NCBI RefSeq assembly: GCF_900141715.1
Contig: NZ_FQYK01000008.1
Span: 54,312 to 118,311 of the forward strand
Direction: 5' to 3'
DNA: 64,000 nt
DNA from: Algibacter luteus
GTDB lineage: Bacteria > Bacteroidota > Bacteroidia > Flavobacteriales > Flavobacteriaceae
Shown here: one piece after another, positions 47,813-58,431 of the stretch
Layout of the letters: each line of letters starts with the position of its first letter
How positions within the stretch are numbered: position 1 is the first letter of the stretch
Notes under the pieces: model-generated
Seen by the model: only the letters and a program-made list of their open reading frames with translations
Database searches by the model: none
What the model was told of the DNA's origin: nothing
Program-made: the position numbers and the translations under genes

Positions 47813-48133
47813 ATGGATAACATAGACAATATACAGCTTCAATACGCTTTAGCTAGTTTAATGAATGGTGTAATACATTTAATAGTACTTGTTGCTACTA
47901 TAGTTTTAATTATAAAAAAAAGATCGATGGCTACCCTACTGTTATTTATTGGTAGTTTACTAACCAGTTTAGGATTTATTGGCGGATTTATCTACAATGC
48001 TATTGCTGCAAAAGATGGAGCCGAAGCCTTACTCAATGCTCAAGTATATCTTAATTTTTTCAGTGTTTTTTCTTTTTTTCTATTTGGTATTGGCTTTTTG
48101 CTTTTAGTTCTAAACAACTTCAAGAAAAAATAA
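47813..48133 (+). CDS. Small membrane protein between trmD and rplS
   Basis: 106 residues with three hydrophobic segments (about 15-35, 40-65 and 80-103). It starts 8 bases after the trmD stop, so is co-transcribed with it. The last segment, LNFFSVFSFFLFGIGFLLLV, is a typical helix and the end NNFKKK is basic. No family is recognised. Confidence 0.7.
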   Translation: MDNIDNIQLQYALASLMNGVIHLIVLVATIVLIIKKRSMATLLLFIGSLLTSLGFIGGFIYNAIAAKDGAEALLNAQVYLNFFSVFSFFLFGIGFLLLVLNNFKKK

Positions 48134-48181
48134 GCTACATTAAAAATTAAATTCACATCTGAAAAGAGGCTTGAAATATGT

Positions 48182-48253
48182 GTTAAGGATTGAACGGTAT
48201 GTTTGAGCTCGCCGACGCAGGAGGAAGCGAGTAGTGAAAGCCTGACTTTTTGC
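48182..48253 (+). repeat. Dispersed palindromic element, copy D (degenerate)
   Basis: GTTAAGGATTGAACGG at the start and GAAAGCCTGACTTT at the end match the family with a few changes. The central arm here is CTCGC...GCGAG, a stem with a different sequence from those of copies C and E. It lies 49 bases after the small membrane protein stop and before the rplS promoter. Confidence 0.65.
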
Positions 48254-48322
48254 TATTACTAGATATAAAGCCTTCCTGAATTTTTAAATCAAAAAGAAAC
48301 ACCAAAAAAACAAATAAAAAGA

Positions 48323-48352
48323 TTGCAGATTATGAATTAATAGTTATTTTTG
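48323..48352 (+). promoter_or_regulatory. rplS promoter and leader
   Basis: TTG (48323-48325), a 19-base spacer and TATTTTTG (48345-48352) make an exact Bacteroidota promoter. The start would be near 48358, leaving a leader of about 65 bases with a small inverted repeat GGTTAACC (48365-48372). L19 leaders that bind the protein are known in Bacillota; whether this one acts likewise is unknown. Confidence 0.7.
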
Positions 48353-48425
48353 CAGCCAATTTCGGGTTAACCTCTGGCGAGAATCGTGAATGTTGTTCTG
48401 AATTAATTATAATAAATTTAAAGAT

Positions 48426-48776
48426 ATGGAATCTTTAGTAAAATTTGTACAAGACGAATTTGTAACAAGAAAAGATTTACCAGAATTTGCTGCTGGTGAT
48501 ACAATTACAGTTTACTACGAAATTAAAGAGGGTAGCAAAACGCGTACTCAGTTTTTTAGAGGTGTAGTATTACAAAGAAGAGGTTCTGGAGCGTCAGAAA
48601 CTTTTACAATTAGAAAAATGTCAGGATCTATAGGTGTAGAGCGTATCTTCCCGGTTAATTTACCTGCATTACAAAAAATAGAAATTAACAAGCGTGGTAA
48701 AGTACGTAGAGCTCGTATCTTCTACTTTAGAGGTCTTACTGGTAAAAAAGCCAGAATTACTGAGCGTAGACGTTAA
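48426..48776 (+). CDS. rplS: 50S ribosomal protein L19
   Basis: 116 residues, standard length. Typical stretches are ESLVKFVQDEFVTRKDLPEF, GDTITVYYEIKEGSKTRTQF, IRKMSGSIGVERIFPVNLP and the basic KRGKVRRARIFYFRGLTGKK. L19 sits at the 30S-50S interface. It has its own promoter and a strong terminator, so it is a single-gene unit here. Confidence 0.98.
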   Translation: MESLVKFVQDEFVTRKDLPEFAAGDTITVYYEIKEGSKTRTQFFRGVVLQRRGSGASETFTIRKMSGSIGVERIFPVNLPALQKIEINKRGKVRRARIFYFRGLTGKKARITERRR

Positions 48777-48807
48777 TAATAATACAACTGCGAATGCAGT
48801 ATTAAAA

Positions 48808-48834
48808 GCCTTGAGATTTCTCAAGGCTTTTTTT
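48808..48834 (+). terminator. rplS terminator
   Basis: GCCTTGAG (48808-48815) and CTCAAGGC (48820-48827) form a perfect 8-bp stem with a 4-base loop, followed by seven T. Confidence 0.92.
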
Positions 48835-48893
48835 ATGAACAATTGTTAATAACAACGGTTTATAACTGGTTGATATCTAATTAGTTAAAAAGC

Positions 48894-48924
48894 TTGGTTA
48901 TTTTGTGGTTTGGTGCTATATTTA
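48894..48924 (+). promoter_or_regulatory. Promoter of the unidentified RNA gene
   Basis: TTG (48894-48896), a 20-base spacer and TATATTTA (48917-48924), one base from TAnnTTTG. A start site near 48930 is expected. No ORF follows until icd at 49634, so this promoter belongs to the RNA gene. Confidence 0.6.
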
Positions 48925-48929
48925 CAGAA

Positions 48930-49426
48930 GGAAAAATGACAGCTTAGGCTGGTTTCGATTCAACACCGAATTTGCATAACTTTCTAAATAAGGTAACGTT
49001 CTTTATAAAATTGTTTTTGAGGTTTTGAGGGATAGCGTGTATGCGTTGAAACAAGAAACCATGACGTTATAAAAAGTATCGCATATGTAAGTAGGCGATA
49101 ACTAGTATAACCGAAAGCTTAAAAAGCAACAAAAGTGAAAGCAGATGTTGTAATGAGAGCAATGCTAGAGGCAAATTTAACGCGAAAGCGAAGGAAGAGA
49201 TAATAGCATCAAGAAAACAATTACAGAAACATAGTTGTAATAGGTCAATACATTTTGAAAATTGCAAAAATGTTTCGTTGAAATAACATTAACTTGAACT
49301 GAAACGGTTTAGATGAAAATTTTAAACAATCATGAGTAGAAATGCTCATTAGGTCACGCTAAGTTATTTCAAGAAAGCCATGTCAAAAGTAGATTAAATT
49401 CTGCAATGATATGGCTTTTGTTTTTT
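48930..49426 (+). ncRNA. Unidentified structured RNA of about 0.5 kb
   Basis: A 600-base gap before icd holds a promoter, no convincing ORF, several stems and a terminator. AGCTTAG (48941-48947) pairs with CTAAGTT (49359-49365) and closes the molecule. Inside are TATCGC/GCGATA (49077-49082/49095-49100), GCAACA/TGTTGT (49126-49131/49146-49151), ATGCTA/TAGCAT (49162-49167/49204-49209) that encloses CGC-GAAA-GCG (49181-49190), ACATTTT/AAAATGT (49250-49256/49267-49273) and ATGAG/CTCAT (49332-49336/49345-49349). The 5' part, CTGGTTTCGATTC and later GCGTGTATGCGTTGA, recalls tmRNA, but there is no T-arm, CCA end or ALAA-type tag. RNase P signatures are absent. Confidence 0.6.
49374..49426 (+). terminator. 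Terminator of the RNA gene
   Basis: AAAGCCAT (49374-49381) pairs with ATGGCTTT (49411-49418); an inner stem GTAGA/TCTGC (49389-49393/49400-49404) stacks above an internal loop. A T-rich run follows to 49426. Confidence 0.75.
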
Positions 49427-49514
49427 ATTAACTTTCCTTCTTCTTTTTTAATAATTTCTTATCACATGCAAGCTAAATTGTGAATATCTAAAATCTATTT
49501 GGCATAATATATTA

Positions 49515-49559
49515 GTTAATCGATTAACCTATTTTAAATTGCATTTTTTTGTATATTCG
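49515..49559 (+). promoter_or_regulatory. Palindrome and candidate promoter upstream of icd
   Basis: GTTAATCGATTAAC (49515-49528) is a perfect 14-base palindrome. TATATTCG (49552-49559) is near the -7 consensus, which would put the -33 region at about the palindrome. A regulator bound there would block or aid polymerase. The icd ATG is 75 bases downstream. Confidence 0.45.
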
Positions 49560-49600
49560 CAACGCTAAAAACTAAGGGTGTTTCTTAATCACTTCTTTAG

Positions 49601-51844
<2,244 letters not shown>

Positions 51845-51872
51845 GAATTAAAAAATTTTATAATTTCAAAAA

Positions 51873-51896
51873 GCCCCTTTTTAGGGGCTTTTTTTA
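51873..51896 (+). terminator. icd terminator
   Basis: GCCCCT (51873-51878) and AGGGGC (51883-51888) form a GC-rich stem with a TTTT loop, flanked by A and T runs. Confidence 0.9.
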
Positions 51897-51919
51897 TATT
51901 TTTATAAAAAAATTGTTAA

Positions 51920-54295
51920 ATGAAGTATAGCCTTTTTTGGTTTCTTTGTGTGTATTGTTTTACTTTTAATTTACTTCACTCACAACAAAAATTTACGATT
52001 AGCGGATCTGTCTCTGAAGAAAAAAGTAATGAAACCTTAATAGGTGTCAATATTATTTTTCCAGAAATTTCTGCAGGAACAACAACCAATGAATATGGTT
52101 TCTATTCCATTACATTGCCAGAAGGCACTTATAATATGGTAATAAGTTATCTTGGTTTTACTACAATCACAGAAACCATAAATCTTAAAGATGATATTAT
52201 AAAGAACTTTAGTTTAACCGATGCCTTGGAAAGTTTAGATGAAGTCATTATTACCGAAAATGTTGAAAAACTAAATATAAGAACACCTCAAATGAGTGTT
52301 AACAAACTCACTTCGGGTACAATTAAAGAAATCCCTGTTGTATTAGGCGAGTCTGATATTATTAAAGCCATTACGTTATTACCTGGGGTTACAAATGCTG
52401 GTGAAGGCTCGTCAGGATTTAATGTTCGAGGTGGATCTGCTGACCAGAATTTAATTCTTTTAGATGAAGCCACCATTTATAATTCTTCACATTTATTTGG
52501 CTTCTTCTCCGTTTTTAATCCTGATGCGATAAAAGATTTAAGATTATACAAAGGAGGTATTCCTGCCCGTTATGGAGGTCGAGTAGCATCAGTATTAGAT
52601 ATTTATCAAAAGGAAGGCAACAGTAAAGAGTTTCATGCCAATGGCGGTGTTGGGATTGTTTCTAGCAGATTGTTAATTGAAGGACCACTCAAGAAAAATC
52701 AAGGTTCCTTTTTATTAGGCGGTCGATCGAGCTATGCACATTTGTTTTTGCCTTTATTCGATATTAATAATATTGCATATTTCTACGATTTAAACACGAA
52801 AATAAGTTATAAACTAAACGCTAAAAACAACATTTATCTTTCTGGTTACTTTGGTAGAGATGTGTTTAGAATTGAGGATTCTTTTGAAAATATATACGGT
52901 AATTCTGTTTTTAATTTTAGATGGAATCATTTGTTTTCAGATAAACTATTTTCAAATCTATCATTGATTTATTCAGATTACTATTATAATTTAGAATTAG
53001 GTTTTGTTGAATTTGATTGGGTTTCTGGCATTCGAAATTTTAACTTAAAATACGACTTCAAACATTATATCACTGATAAAATAAAACTGCAATACGGTAT
53101 TAATAGTATTTATTACAAATTTAATCCAGGTGAAATTAAACCTACTAAAGCATCTTCTGGAATAAATCCATTTAAACTCATAGATAAATACGCCTTTGAA
53201 AATGCTTTATATGTTGATGCTGAGCACAAAATTTCAAATAATTTAGCATTATCCTATGGATTTCGTTTAAGTAGCTTTTATAGGCTGGGACAAGATGAGT
53301 TAAATGTATATCAAGATAATCAAGCAGTCGTTTTTAATGAAGACTTCCAAATTTATGAGAAAGCAGATCCTATAGATACCGAAACTTATAAACGAAGTGA
53401 TGTCATTGAGAGTTTTCATAATATAGAACCTAGAGCATCCGTAGCATACCAATTATCTTCAAATAGTTCTATTAAAGCTAGTTATAATAGAATGAGTCAA
53501 TATTTACACTTACTTTCAAATACCAACTCACCTACTCCTCTGGATATCTGGACACCAAGTGGGAAGTATGTCAAGCCACAATTACTAGATCAATACGCAA
53601 TTGGCTATTTTCAAAATTTTAATAATAACAGATTTTCTTTAGAGCTAGAATCATTCTACAAAAAAGTAAAAAACAGAATAGATTATATTGATGGTGCAGA
53701 TTTAATTGCCAATAATGCCATAGAACAAGTTATTTTAAATGGTCGCTCGAGAGCATATGGCTTGGAGATGCTTTTTAGAAAAAACGAAGGTCAATTTAAA
53801 GGTTGGTTAGCGTATACCTTGTCAAAATCTGAACAACAAACCCCAGGGAGAACAGTTATTGAAACTGGAATTAATAATGGAAATTGGTACAATACACCTC
53901 ACGATAAAACCCACGACATTTCTTTTACTGGAAGTTATGATTGGAATAACAAATGGAAAATAAGCACCAATTTTCTATTTCAAACTGGGCAACCTGCTAC
54001 ATTTCCTAATGGTCAATATCAATACAATGGTGTGATTATTCCGAGCTATAGTGGAAGAAATTCTGATAGACTACCATCCTACCATCGATTAGATTTATCT
54101 TTAAACTACACGCCAAAACCTAATAAAAACAGTGGGTTACAAGGAAATTGGGTGTTTAGTATTTATAATATTTATAATCGAAGAAATGCGAATTCAATTT
54201 CGTTTGATAGAAATACGGATACCGGCAGAAATGAAGCAACACGATTGGCAATTTTTGGTATTGTTCCGTCCATTTCATATAATTTTAAGCTCTAA
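51920..54295 (+). CDS. TonB-dependent receptor with carboxypeptidase-like domain
   Basis: 791 residues. Signal peptide (about 1-22), carboxypeptidase-like regulatory domain (about 25-105: FTISGSVSEEKSNETLIGVN), plug (about 130-230: GSSGFNVRGGSADQNLILLD, GGIPARYGGRVASVLDIYQ) and a large barrel ending GIVPSISYNFKL. No metal-binding loop or SusD partner is near. The gene ends 4 bases before the start of a DUF4249 lipoprotein, a pairing seen repeatedly in Bacteroidota. The substrate is unknown. Confidence 0.92.
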   Translation: MKYSLFWFLCVYCFTFNLLHSQQKFTISGSVSEEKSNETLIGVNIIFPEISAGTTTNEYGFYSITLPEGTYNMVISYLGFTTITETINLKDDIIKNFSLTDALESLDEVIITENVEKLNIRTPQMSVNKLTSGTIKEIPVVLGESDIIKAITLLPGVTNAGEGSSGFNVRGGSADQNLILLDEATIYNSSHLFGFFSVFNPDAIKDLRLYKGGIPARYGGRVASVLDIYQKEGNSKEFHANGGVGIVSSRLLIEGPLKKNQGSFLLGGRSSYAHLFLPLFDINNIAYFYDLNTKISYKLNAKNNIYLSGYFGRDVFRIEDSFENIYGNSVFNFRWNHLFSDKLFSNLSLIYSDYYYNLELGFVEFDWVSGIRNFNLKYDFKHYITDKIKLQYGINSIYYKFNPGEIKPTKASSGINPFKLIDKYAFENALYVDAEHKISNNLALSYGFRLSSFYRLGQDELNVYQDNQAVVFNEDFQIYEKADPIDTETYKRSDVIESFHNIEPRASVAYQLSSNSSIKASYNRMSQYLHLLSNTNSPTPLDIWTPSGKYVKPQLLDQYAIGYFQNFNNNRFSLELESFYKKVKNRIDYIDGADLIANNAIEQVILNGRSRAYGLEMLFRKNEGQFKGWLAYTLSKSEQQTPGRTVIETGINNGNWYNTPHDKTHDISFTGSYDWNNKWKISTNFLFQTGQPATFPNGQYQYNGVIIPSYSGRNSDRLPSYHRLDLSLNYTPKPNKNSGLQGNWVFSIYNIYNRRNANSISFDRNTDTGRNEATRLAIFGIVPSISYNFKL

Positions 54296-54299
54296 GATT

Positions 54300-55112
54300 A
54301 TGAAAAAATATGTAATTGTACTTTTTAGTTTATTTTTTATTTCATGTGAGGATGTTATTGATGTTGACCTTGATACGTCTGAACCAAGATTGGTTATTGA
54401 TGCTTCTATAAATTGGATTAAGGGAACAACAGGCGAAACACAATTTATAAAACTGTCGCTTTCAGCACCATATTTTGATGAATCGATTCCTGCTGCTTCG
54501 GGCGCATCCGTTCTCATTACAGATTCAAATAGCAATACTTATAATTTTATTGAAGAAGGAGCTTCTGGTATATATGTAAATGATTCGTTTGTACCTGAAA
54601 TTGGCATGGTATACAATCTTTTAATAAATTACAACAACGAAATATATACTGCTAGCGAAACCTTAATGCCTGTCGTTCCTATTGAATTTGTAGAACAAAA
54701 GAATGATGGTGGTTTTGCAGGAGATGAAATTGAAATAAAGGTCTTTTATACAGATCCTGGAGGTATAGATAATTATTATTTATTTGAATTTATTAAAACA
54801 TCAAGTAACTCCCTAAATCTGGAAGTTTATGATGACGAATTTAATGATGGTAATCGCATATTTGCATTTCATTCCGATGAAACTCTTGAGGCTGGAGATG
54901 AGCTAATTATTCGAAACGCTGGGGTTTCAGAACGCTATTACGAATTTTTTAACATTCTATTACAGCAAACTGATGAACAATCTGGTGATCCATTTCAAAC
55001 TCAACCTGCAACAGTAAGAGGAAATTGTATTAATCAAACCAATCCAGAGCACTACCCTTTTGGATATTTCAGAGCATCAGAAGTTGATGAATTTATCTAT
55101 TTTATTGATTAG
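54300..55112 (+). CDS. DUF4249 lipoprotein paired with the receptor
   Basis: 270 residues from the ATG at 54300, chosen for its lipoprotein signal (MKKYVIVLFSLFFISCEDVI, Cys at residue 16) and because it follows the receptor stop by 4 bases; an in-frame start inside the receptor gene is rejected. DUF4249 features are SEPRLVIDASINWIKG, ASVLITDSNSNTYNF and CDDVID-like acidic starts. It is likely a surface-exposed partner for substrate capture. Its end overlaps the convergent hydrolase gene by 11 bases. Confidence 0.85.
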   Translation: MKKYVIVLFSLFFISCEDVIDVDLDTSEPRLVIDASINWIKGTTGETQFIKLSLSAPYFDESIPAASGASVLITDSNSNTYNFIEEGASGIYVNDSFVPEIGMVYNLLINYNNEIYTASETLMPVVPIEFVEQKNDGGFAGDEIEIKVFYTDPGGIDNYYLFEFIKTSSNSLNLEVYDDEFNDGNRIFAFHSDETLEAGDELIIRNAGVSERYYEFFNILLQQTDEQSGDPFQTQPATVRGNCINQTNPEHYPFGYFRASEVDEFIYFID

Positions 55113-56205
55113 ATTCAAGTGATTCAAAAACTGAATCTATTAACTTATTGAAGGTTTTATCAATCTCAGGATTTGAACAGTTTATTAATATCGTTATTAC
55201 GACACCTTGCTCAGGGTATATATAAAAAATACCATACCCGCCTAAACCGCTTCCAACGTGTCCAAAATAGAACCTTCCGTTGGAGTCATTACTAACTTCA
55301 AAACCCAAACCATAATAGGTAGAACGAGATTCATCAGTATTTAATTTTTGTGCTGTAATGAATGGCCTTAATTGATCATGTTGAATTAGAGAATCTTTTA
55401 ATAAAACATTGCCAAATTTGGTAATATCCTCTGAAGTTGATAAATATCCGCCAGACGCTAACTTAAAATAATTACTAACTTCACTCACTGGCTTGAAGCG
55501 TCTTTTCCCTTTCTTTCTATAAAAAATGGCTTTCCCATCTATGACTTTATTCTTATCGGCAACAGTTTTATTCAACTGAAAAGGATTCAGTACACGTGTT
55601 TTTACAAAATCTTCAAAAGGAATTTTAGCCTGTTCTTGGATAGCCAACGAAATTAAATTCCAATTATAGCTCGAATAAGCAAAATCAGTACCTGGTTTGA
55701 ATAAGAGGGAATCCGATTCAAATAACTTTATTCCATCTCGAATTCTTAAAGGTTTATTATTTTTAAACTCATTACCCTTATAATTTCTAATTCCAGACAT
55801 ATGTCCAGCTAATTGCCTAATTGAAATATCATATCGTTTTTTAGGGAAATAAGGCACATAGTTGTAAATAGAACTATCTAACATAACTAATCCTTCTTCG
55901 ACAGCTTTTAACAATGCCATGGCCGCAATAGGCTTAGAAACACTAGCAATTCTAAATACTGTGTTATTTGGAATAACGGGAATCTTATTTTTTAAATCAG
56001 CATACCCAAATCCTTCAGACCAAACGACTTCTTGATTTTTAGAAACCGTTATTGCCAATCCAGGAATTTTGTGCTTCCGAATCATTCTACTAATAATACG
56101 CTCTGCCCTATTAAACTTTTCAGTTGCTCTTTGTGCGAGTAACTGATTAGAACATGAAAATATAATTAAGCAACTAACTAAAATTGAAAGTGGTAATCTT
56201 CTCAT
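55102..56205 (-). CDS. Serine hydrolase of the beta-lactamase class C family
   Basis: 367 residues from the ATG at 56205 (MRRLPLSILVSCLIIFSCSN), which gives a lipoprotein-like signal. The nucleophile motif SVSK is in FRIASVSKPIAAMALL (about residue 88) and the YxN motif in DFAYSSYNWNLIS (about 175); GHVGSGLGGYG near 320 is the third motif region (HxG instead of KTG). Members are D-aminopeptidases, esterases or penicillin-binding relatives. One base separates it from the BamA-like gene upstream, so it is last in a four-gene envelope operon. Antibiotic resistance should not be assumed. Confidence 0.88.
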   Translation of the reverse strand: MRRLPLSILVSCLIIFSCSNQLLAQRATEKFNRAERIISRMIRKHKIPGLAITVSKNQEVVWSEGFGYADLKNKIPVIPNNTVFRIASVSKPIAAMALLKAVEEGLVMLDSSIYNYVPYFPKKRYDISIRQLAGHMSGIRNYKGNEFKNNKPLRIRDGIKLFESDSLLFKPGTDFAYSSYNWNLISLAIQEQAKIPFEDFVKTRVLNPFQLNKTVADKNKVIDGKAIFYRKKGKRRFKPVSEVSNYFKLASGGYLSTSEDITKFGNVLLKDSLIQHDQLRPFITAQKLNTDESRSTYYGLGFEVSNDSNGRFYFGHVGSGLGGYGIFYIYPEQGVVITILINCSNPEIDKTFNKLIDSVFESLESNQ

Positions 56206-56206
56206 T

Positions 56207-57469
56207 TTAAAAATATTGTCCAATTCCAAATACTATTCCTTTTGAAGCATTATCAGTTACACCAATACCATAATCTATCCTAAAAACAGCGTTAAATATT
56301 TTAGTATGTATAAAACGTAGACCAACTCCAGGATAAATTCGGATATTATGCGATTTGGCAAAATCATTTAACTCGCCACCTGGGTTACGCCAAGTACCTG
56401 CATCAATAAATATATTACTTTGCATTGCAAACCAACCTTTTTGAATAAGTGTATGGCGATACTCGGTATTTAAAACAATGACACCGGTACCTCTATCTAT
56501 TAAATTACCAACTCCCCTAAGATTCAAATTATTATCAACTGAAAAAGGAGCGAACGGACTTTCACTATTTGAAGACAAACCTAATCGTAATCTGTTTGCC
56601 CAATTACCTCTTTTTCCAACTTGTTTGTAAAAGAAAAAGTCATTCCAAGCTATATAAAATTCATCCTGAAATGAATTACTAGTTGTAACAAATTGTGCAC
56701 TTAATAAACTTCTAAATCCACTCACATACTGATAGTTATAATCTAAGAAATCTAAATCGTAAATAAATTTGAATAAAACTTTATCTATTTCAAATTGAGT
56801 AGGAATATCATCAGATGTTAACCCCGATAAATATTCATACTTTTCCGTAAATAAATTAACTCCAAACTGAAATTTGTGATTAAAATTCAACTCAAACAAA
56901 GCGAGGGCTTCAATAGACTTATTGTTATAAAGATAATTAGAGCTCCCGTCGTTAAAATAAAGTGGTTCTTCACTTCTCCAATTTTGATGGTTTATTGCAA
57001 TCCCCCAACGGTTGTTAAATAGATAAGGTGCTCTAAGATTAATACTATAGGTATCGTATCCATTATTTTGATAAAATCCACCAAAAGCAATGCCTCGACC
57101 TAAAAAGTTATAATCGTATAGTCCAATTTTATATGCAAATTGTTGGTTGGTTGCGGTCCATACATTTACTGCTGGAATAAGTGTGAAATTTTCTTCAATA
57201 TTTATGAATACGTTATAACTGGTATCATTGGAAGCAAATACCTGATAACTTGCATGAGATACTAAAGGTAATCGCTTTAACCTAGTCATATCCTTATCTA
57301 ACTGCAACGAATCCAATACCCCACCGGAATGAGAAGAAATTACATTCTCAATAAAACTTTGCTTAGTTTTCTTTAATCCACGAATATGAAGCGTTGCAAT
57401 AGAAGTTTCTTGAGAAAACAACAACAAAGTCATGAAGTGGCTTATCAAGATGAGTACAATTTTTCTCAT
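56207..57469 (-). CDS. BamA/TamA-like outer-membrane beta-barrel with one POTRA
   Basis: 420 residues. Signal peptide (MRKIVLILISHFMTLLLFSQ), a POTRA-like domain (about 22-90: IATLHIRGLKKTKQSFIENV, LDKDMTRLKRLPLVSHASY) and a surface-antigen-type barrel ending GVTDNASKGIVFGIGQYF with a terminal Phe. Part NLRGVGNLIDRGTGVIVLNT resembles the conserved barrel loop of Omp85 proteins. It is short for BamA and may insert or export specific neighbours' products. It lies in a tight operon with DUF547, another barrel and a serine hydrolase. Confidence 0.8.
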   Translation of the reverse strand: MRKIVLILISHFMTLLLFSQETSIATLHIRGLKKTKQSFIENVISSHSGGVLDSLQLDKDMTRLKRLPLVSHASYQVFASNDTSYNVFINIEENFTLIPAVNVWTATNQQFAYKIGLYDYNFLGRGIAFGGFYQNNGYDTYSINLRAPYLFNNRWGIAINHQNWRSEEPLYFNDGSSNYLYNNKSIEALALFELNFNHKFQFGVNLFTEKYEYLSGLTSDDIPTQFEIDKVLFKFIYDLDFLDYNYQYVSGFRSLLSAQFVTTSNSFQDEFYIAWNDFFFYKQVGKRGNWANRLRLGLSSNSESPFAPFSVDNNLNLRGVGNLIDRGTGVIVLNTEYRHTLIQKGWFAMQSNIFIDAGTWRNPGGELNDFAKSHNIRIYPGVGLRFIHTKIFNAVFRIDYGIGVTDNASKGIVFGIGQYF

Positions 57470-57481
57470 GCCTCAAGATAA

Positions 57482-58429
57482 TTAATTTAGTATTAACCTA
57501 GCTCCTAAATTAAATGTTTGCCCAAGACCAGAATCGTTGCCTCTTATAAAATTGGTATATAATGCTTCTAAATTTAAAGTATCGGTTAATTGGTATTTCG
57601 TTCCACCTCCTACTGCTGTAAAATTTTGTTCAAAATTATTTCCTAAATCAATGAGTTGAGAATGTTGCGCTAAAGCTAAGATGGTAAATTTTGAACTGGG
57701 GAAATAGCTAAAGAAGACACCCGGAGTCAACCTTAAACTATTATTCGCAAAACTGCCTTGTGTACTATTTCCATTCGTTCCAAACTCCTGTTTTTTACCG
57801 AAATTAAATTCTGAGTTTAGCTCTGAAAATAATTGAAACTGATTGCCTTCAAAAGTATAATCATAGTAAAATCGGTTTTGCCATGTAAATCCTTTCTGAT
57901 CAAAATACACATTGTTTTCAACCTCATTATCTATAAGTGGAATGACCAAAGAACTCTGAATAGAAAAATTATTTACACTACTAAATGGAACAAATTTTAT
58001 TGAAGGTGCAATAGATGTTAATCCACTTCTGGCCGTATTAGCATCACCGTCAAACTTAAATACATCTAAAGCATCTCTGTTACCAATTACATTACTTCTA
58101 AATTCAAAAATAACGCCAATATTTATTCGTTTATTTTCAGAAACTCCAGTATATGCCTCTAAAGTAGAGGTGAAAAATGTTTCTCTTGGAAGATTTTTGC
58201 TTATATCCCCACTGTTATCAGCCGATTTAGTTTGTGTATATAAATTATTAAACCATTTAATATCATATTGTCCATTCGCAATTAGTTTGGAAGGCGTAAG
58301 TGTTTGAATAACAGAACCTCTTGGTTCTTCTGCCTGATTATCATCTATCTGTGCTAGTGCAACATTATGGTTAAACAACAATACTATTGTTGATATTTTA
58401 AAAACTATTCTCATATTTAAAAAATTCAT
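57482..58429 (-). CDS. Outer-membrane barrel-like protein of unknown role
   Basis: 315 residues (the ATG at 58414 is a possible alternative). Signal peptide to about VALAQ; then beta-rich sequence such as SLVIPLIDNEVENNVYFDQK, FQLFSELNSEFNFGKKQEF and the C-terminus GQTFNLGARLILN. The pattern resembles proteins of the phenol-degradation MetA/transporter-like group of barrels, of unknown substrate. It starts 2 bases after the DUF547 gene and ends 12 bases before the POTRA-barrel gene. Confidence 0.65.
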   Translation of the reverse strand: MNFLNMRIVFKISTIVLLFNHNVALAQIDDNQAEEPRGSVIQTLTPSKLIANGQYDIKWFNNLYTQTKSADNSGDISKNLPRETFFTSTLEAYTGVSENKRINIGVIFEFRSNVIGNRDALDVFKFDGDANTARSGLTSIAPSIKFVPFSSVNNFSIQSSLVIPLIDNEVENNVYFDQKGFTWQNRFYYDYTFEGNQFQLFSELNSEFNFGKKQEFGTNGNSTQGSFANNSLRLTPGVFFSYFPSSKFTILALAQHSQLIDLGNNFEQNFTAVGGGTKYQLTDTLNLEALYTNFIRGNDSGLGQTFNLGARLILN

Positions 58430-58431
58430 AA

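Noticed and set aside
49067..49267. 66-codon minus-strand frame in the RNA gene
   Set aside because: Leucine- and phenylalanine-rich antisense of an A-rich RNA; no neighbours or start context support it.
49094..49282. About 60 codons open on the plus strand inside the RNA gene
   Set aside because: No start codon, and the composition follows from A-rich sequence.
48930..49426. tmRNA (ssrA) identity for the structured RNA
   Set aside because: The 5' part looks similar in places, but I find no T-arm, no CCA or acceptor complement at the 3' end, and no tag reading frame ending in Ala-Ala. Kept as unassigned.
48930..49426. RNase P RNA identity
   Set aside because: The conserved GAGGAAAGTCC block is absent on both strands.
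54132..54299. Upstream in-frame start for the DUF4249 gene
   Set aside because: It lies within the receptor gene and would bury the lipoprotein signal.
55102..56205. Beta-lactamase resistance gene
   Set aside because: The fold is shared by many hydrolases; the KTG motif is replaced by HxG and the context is envelope biogenesis.
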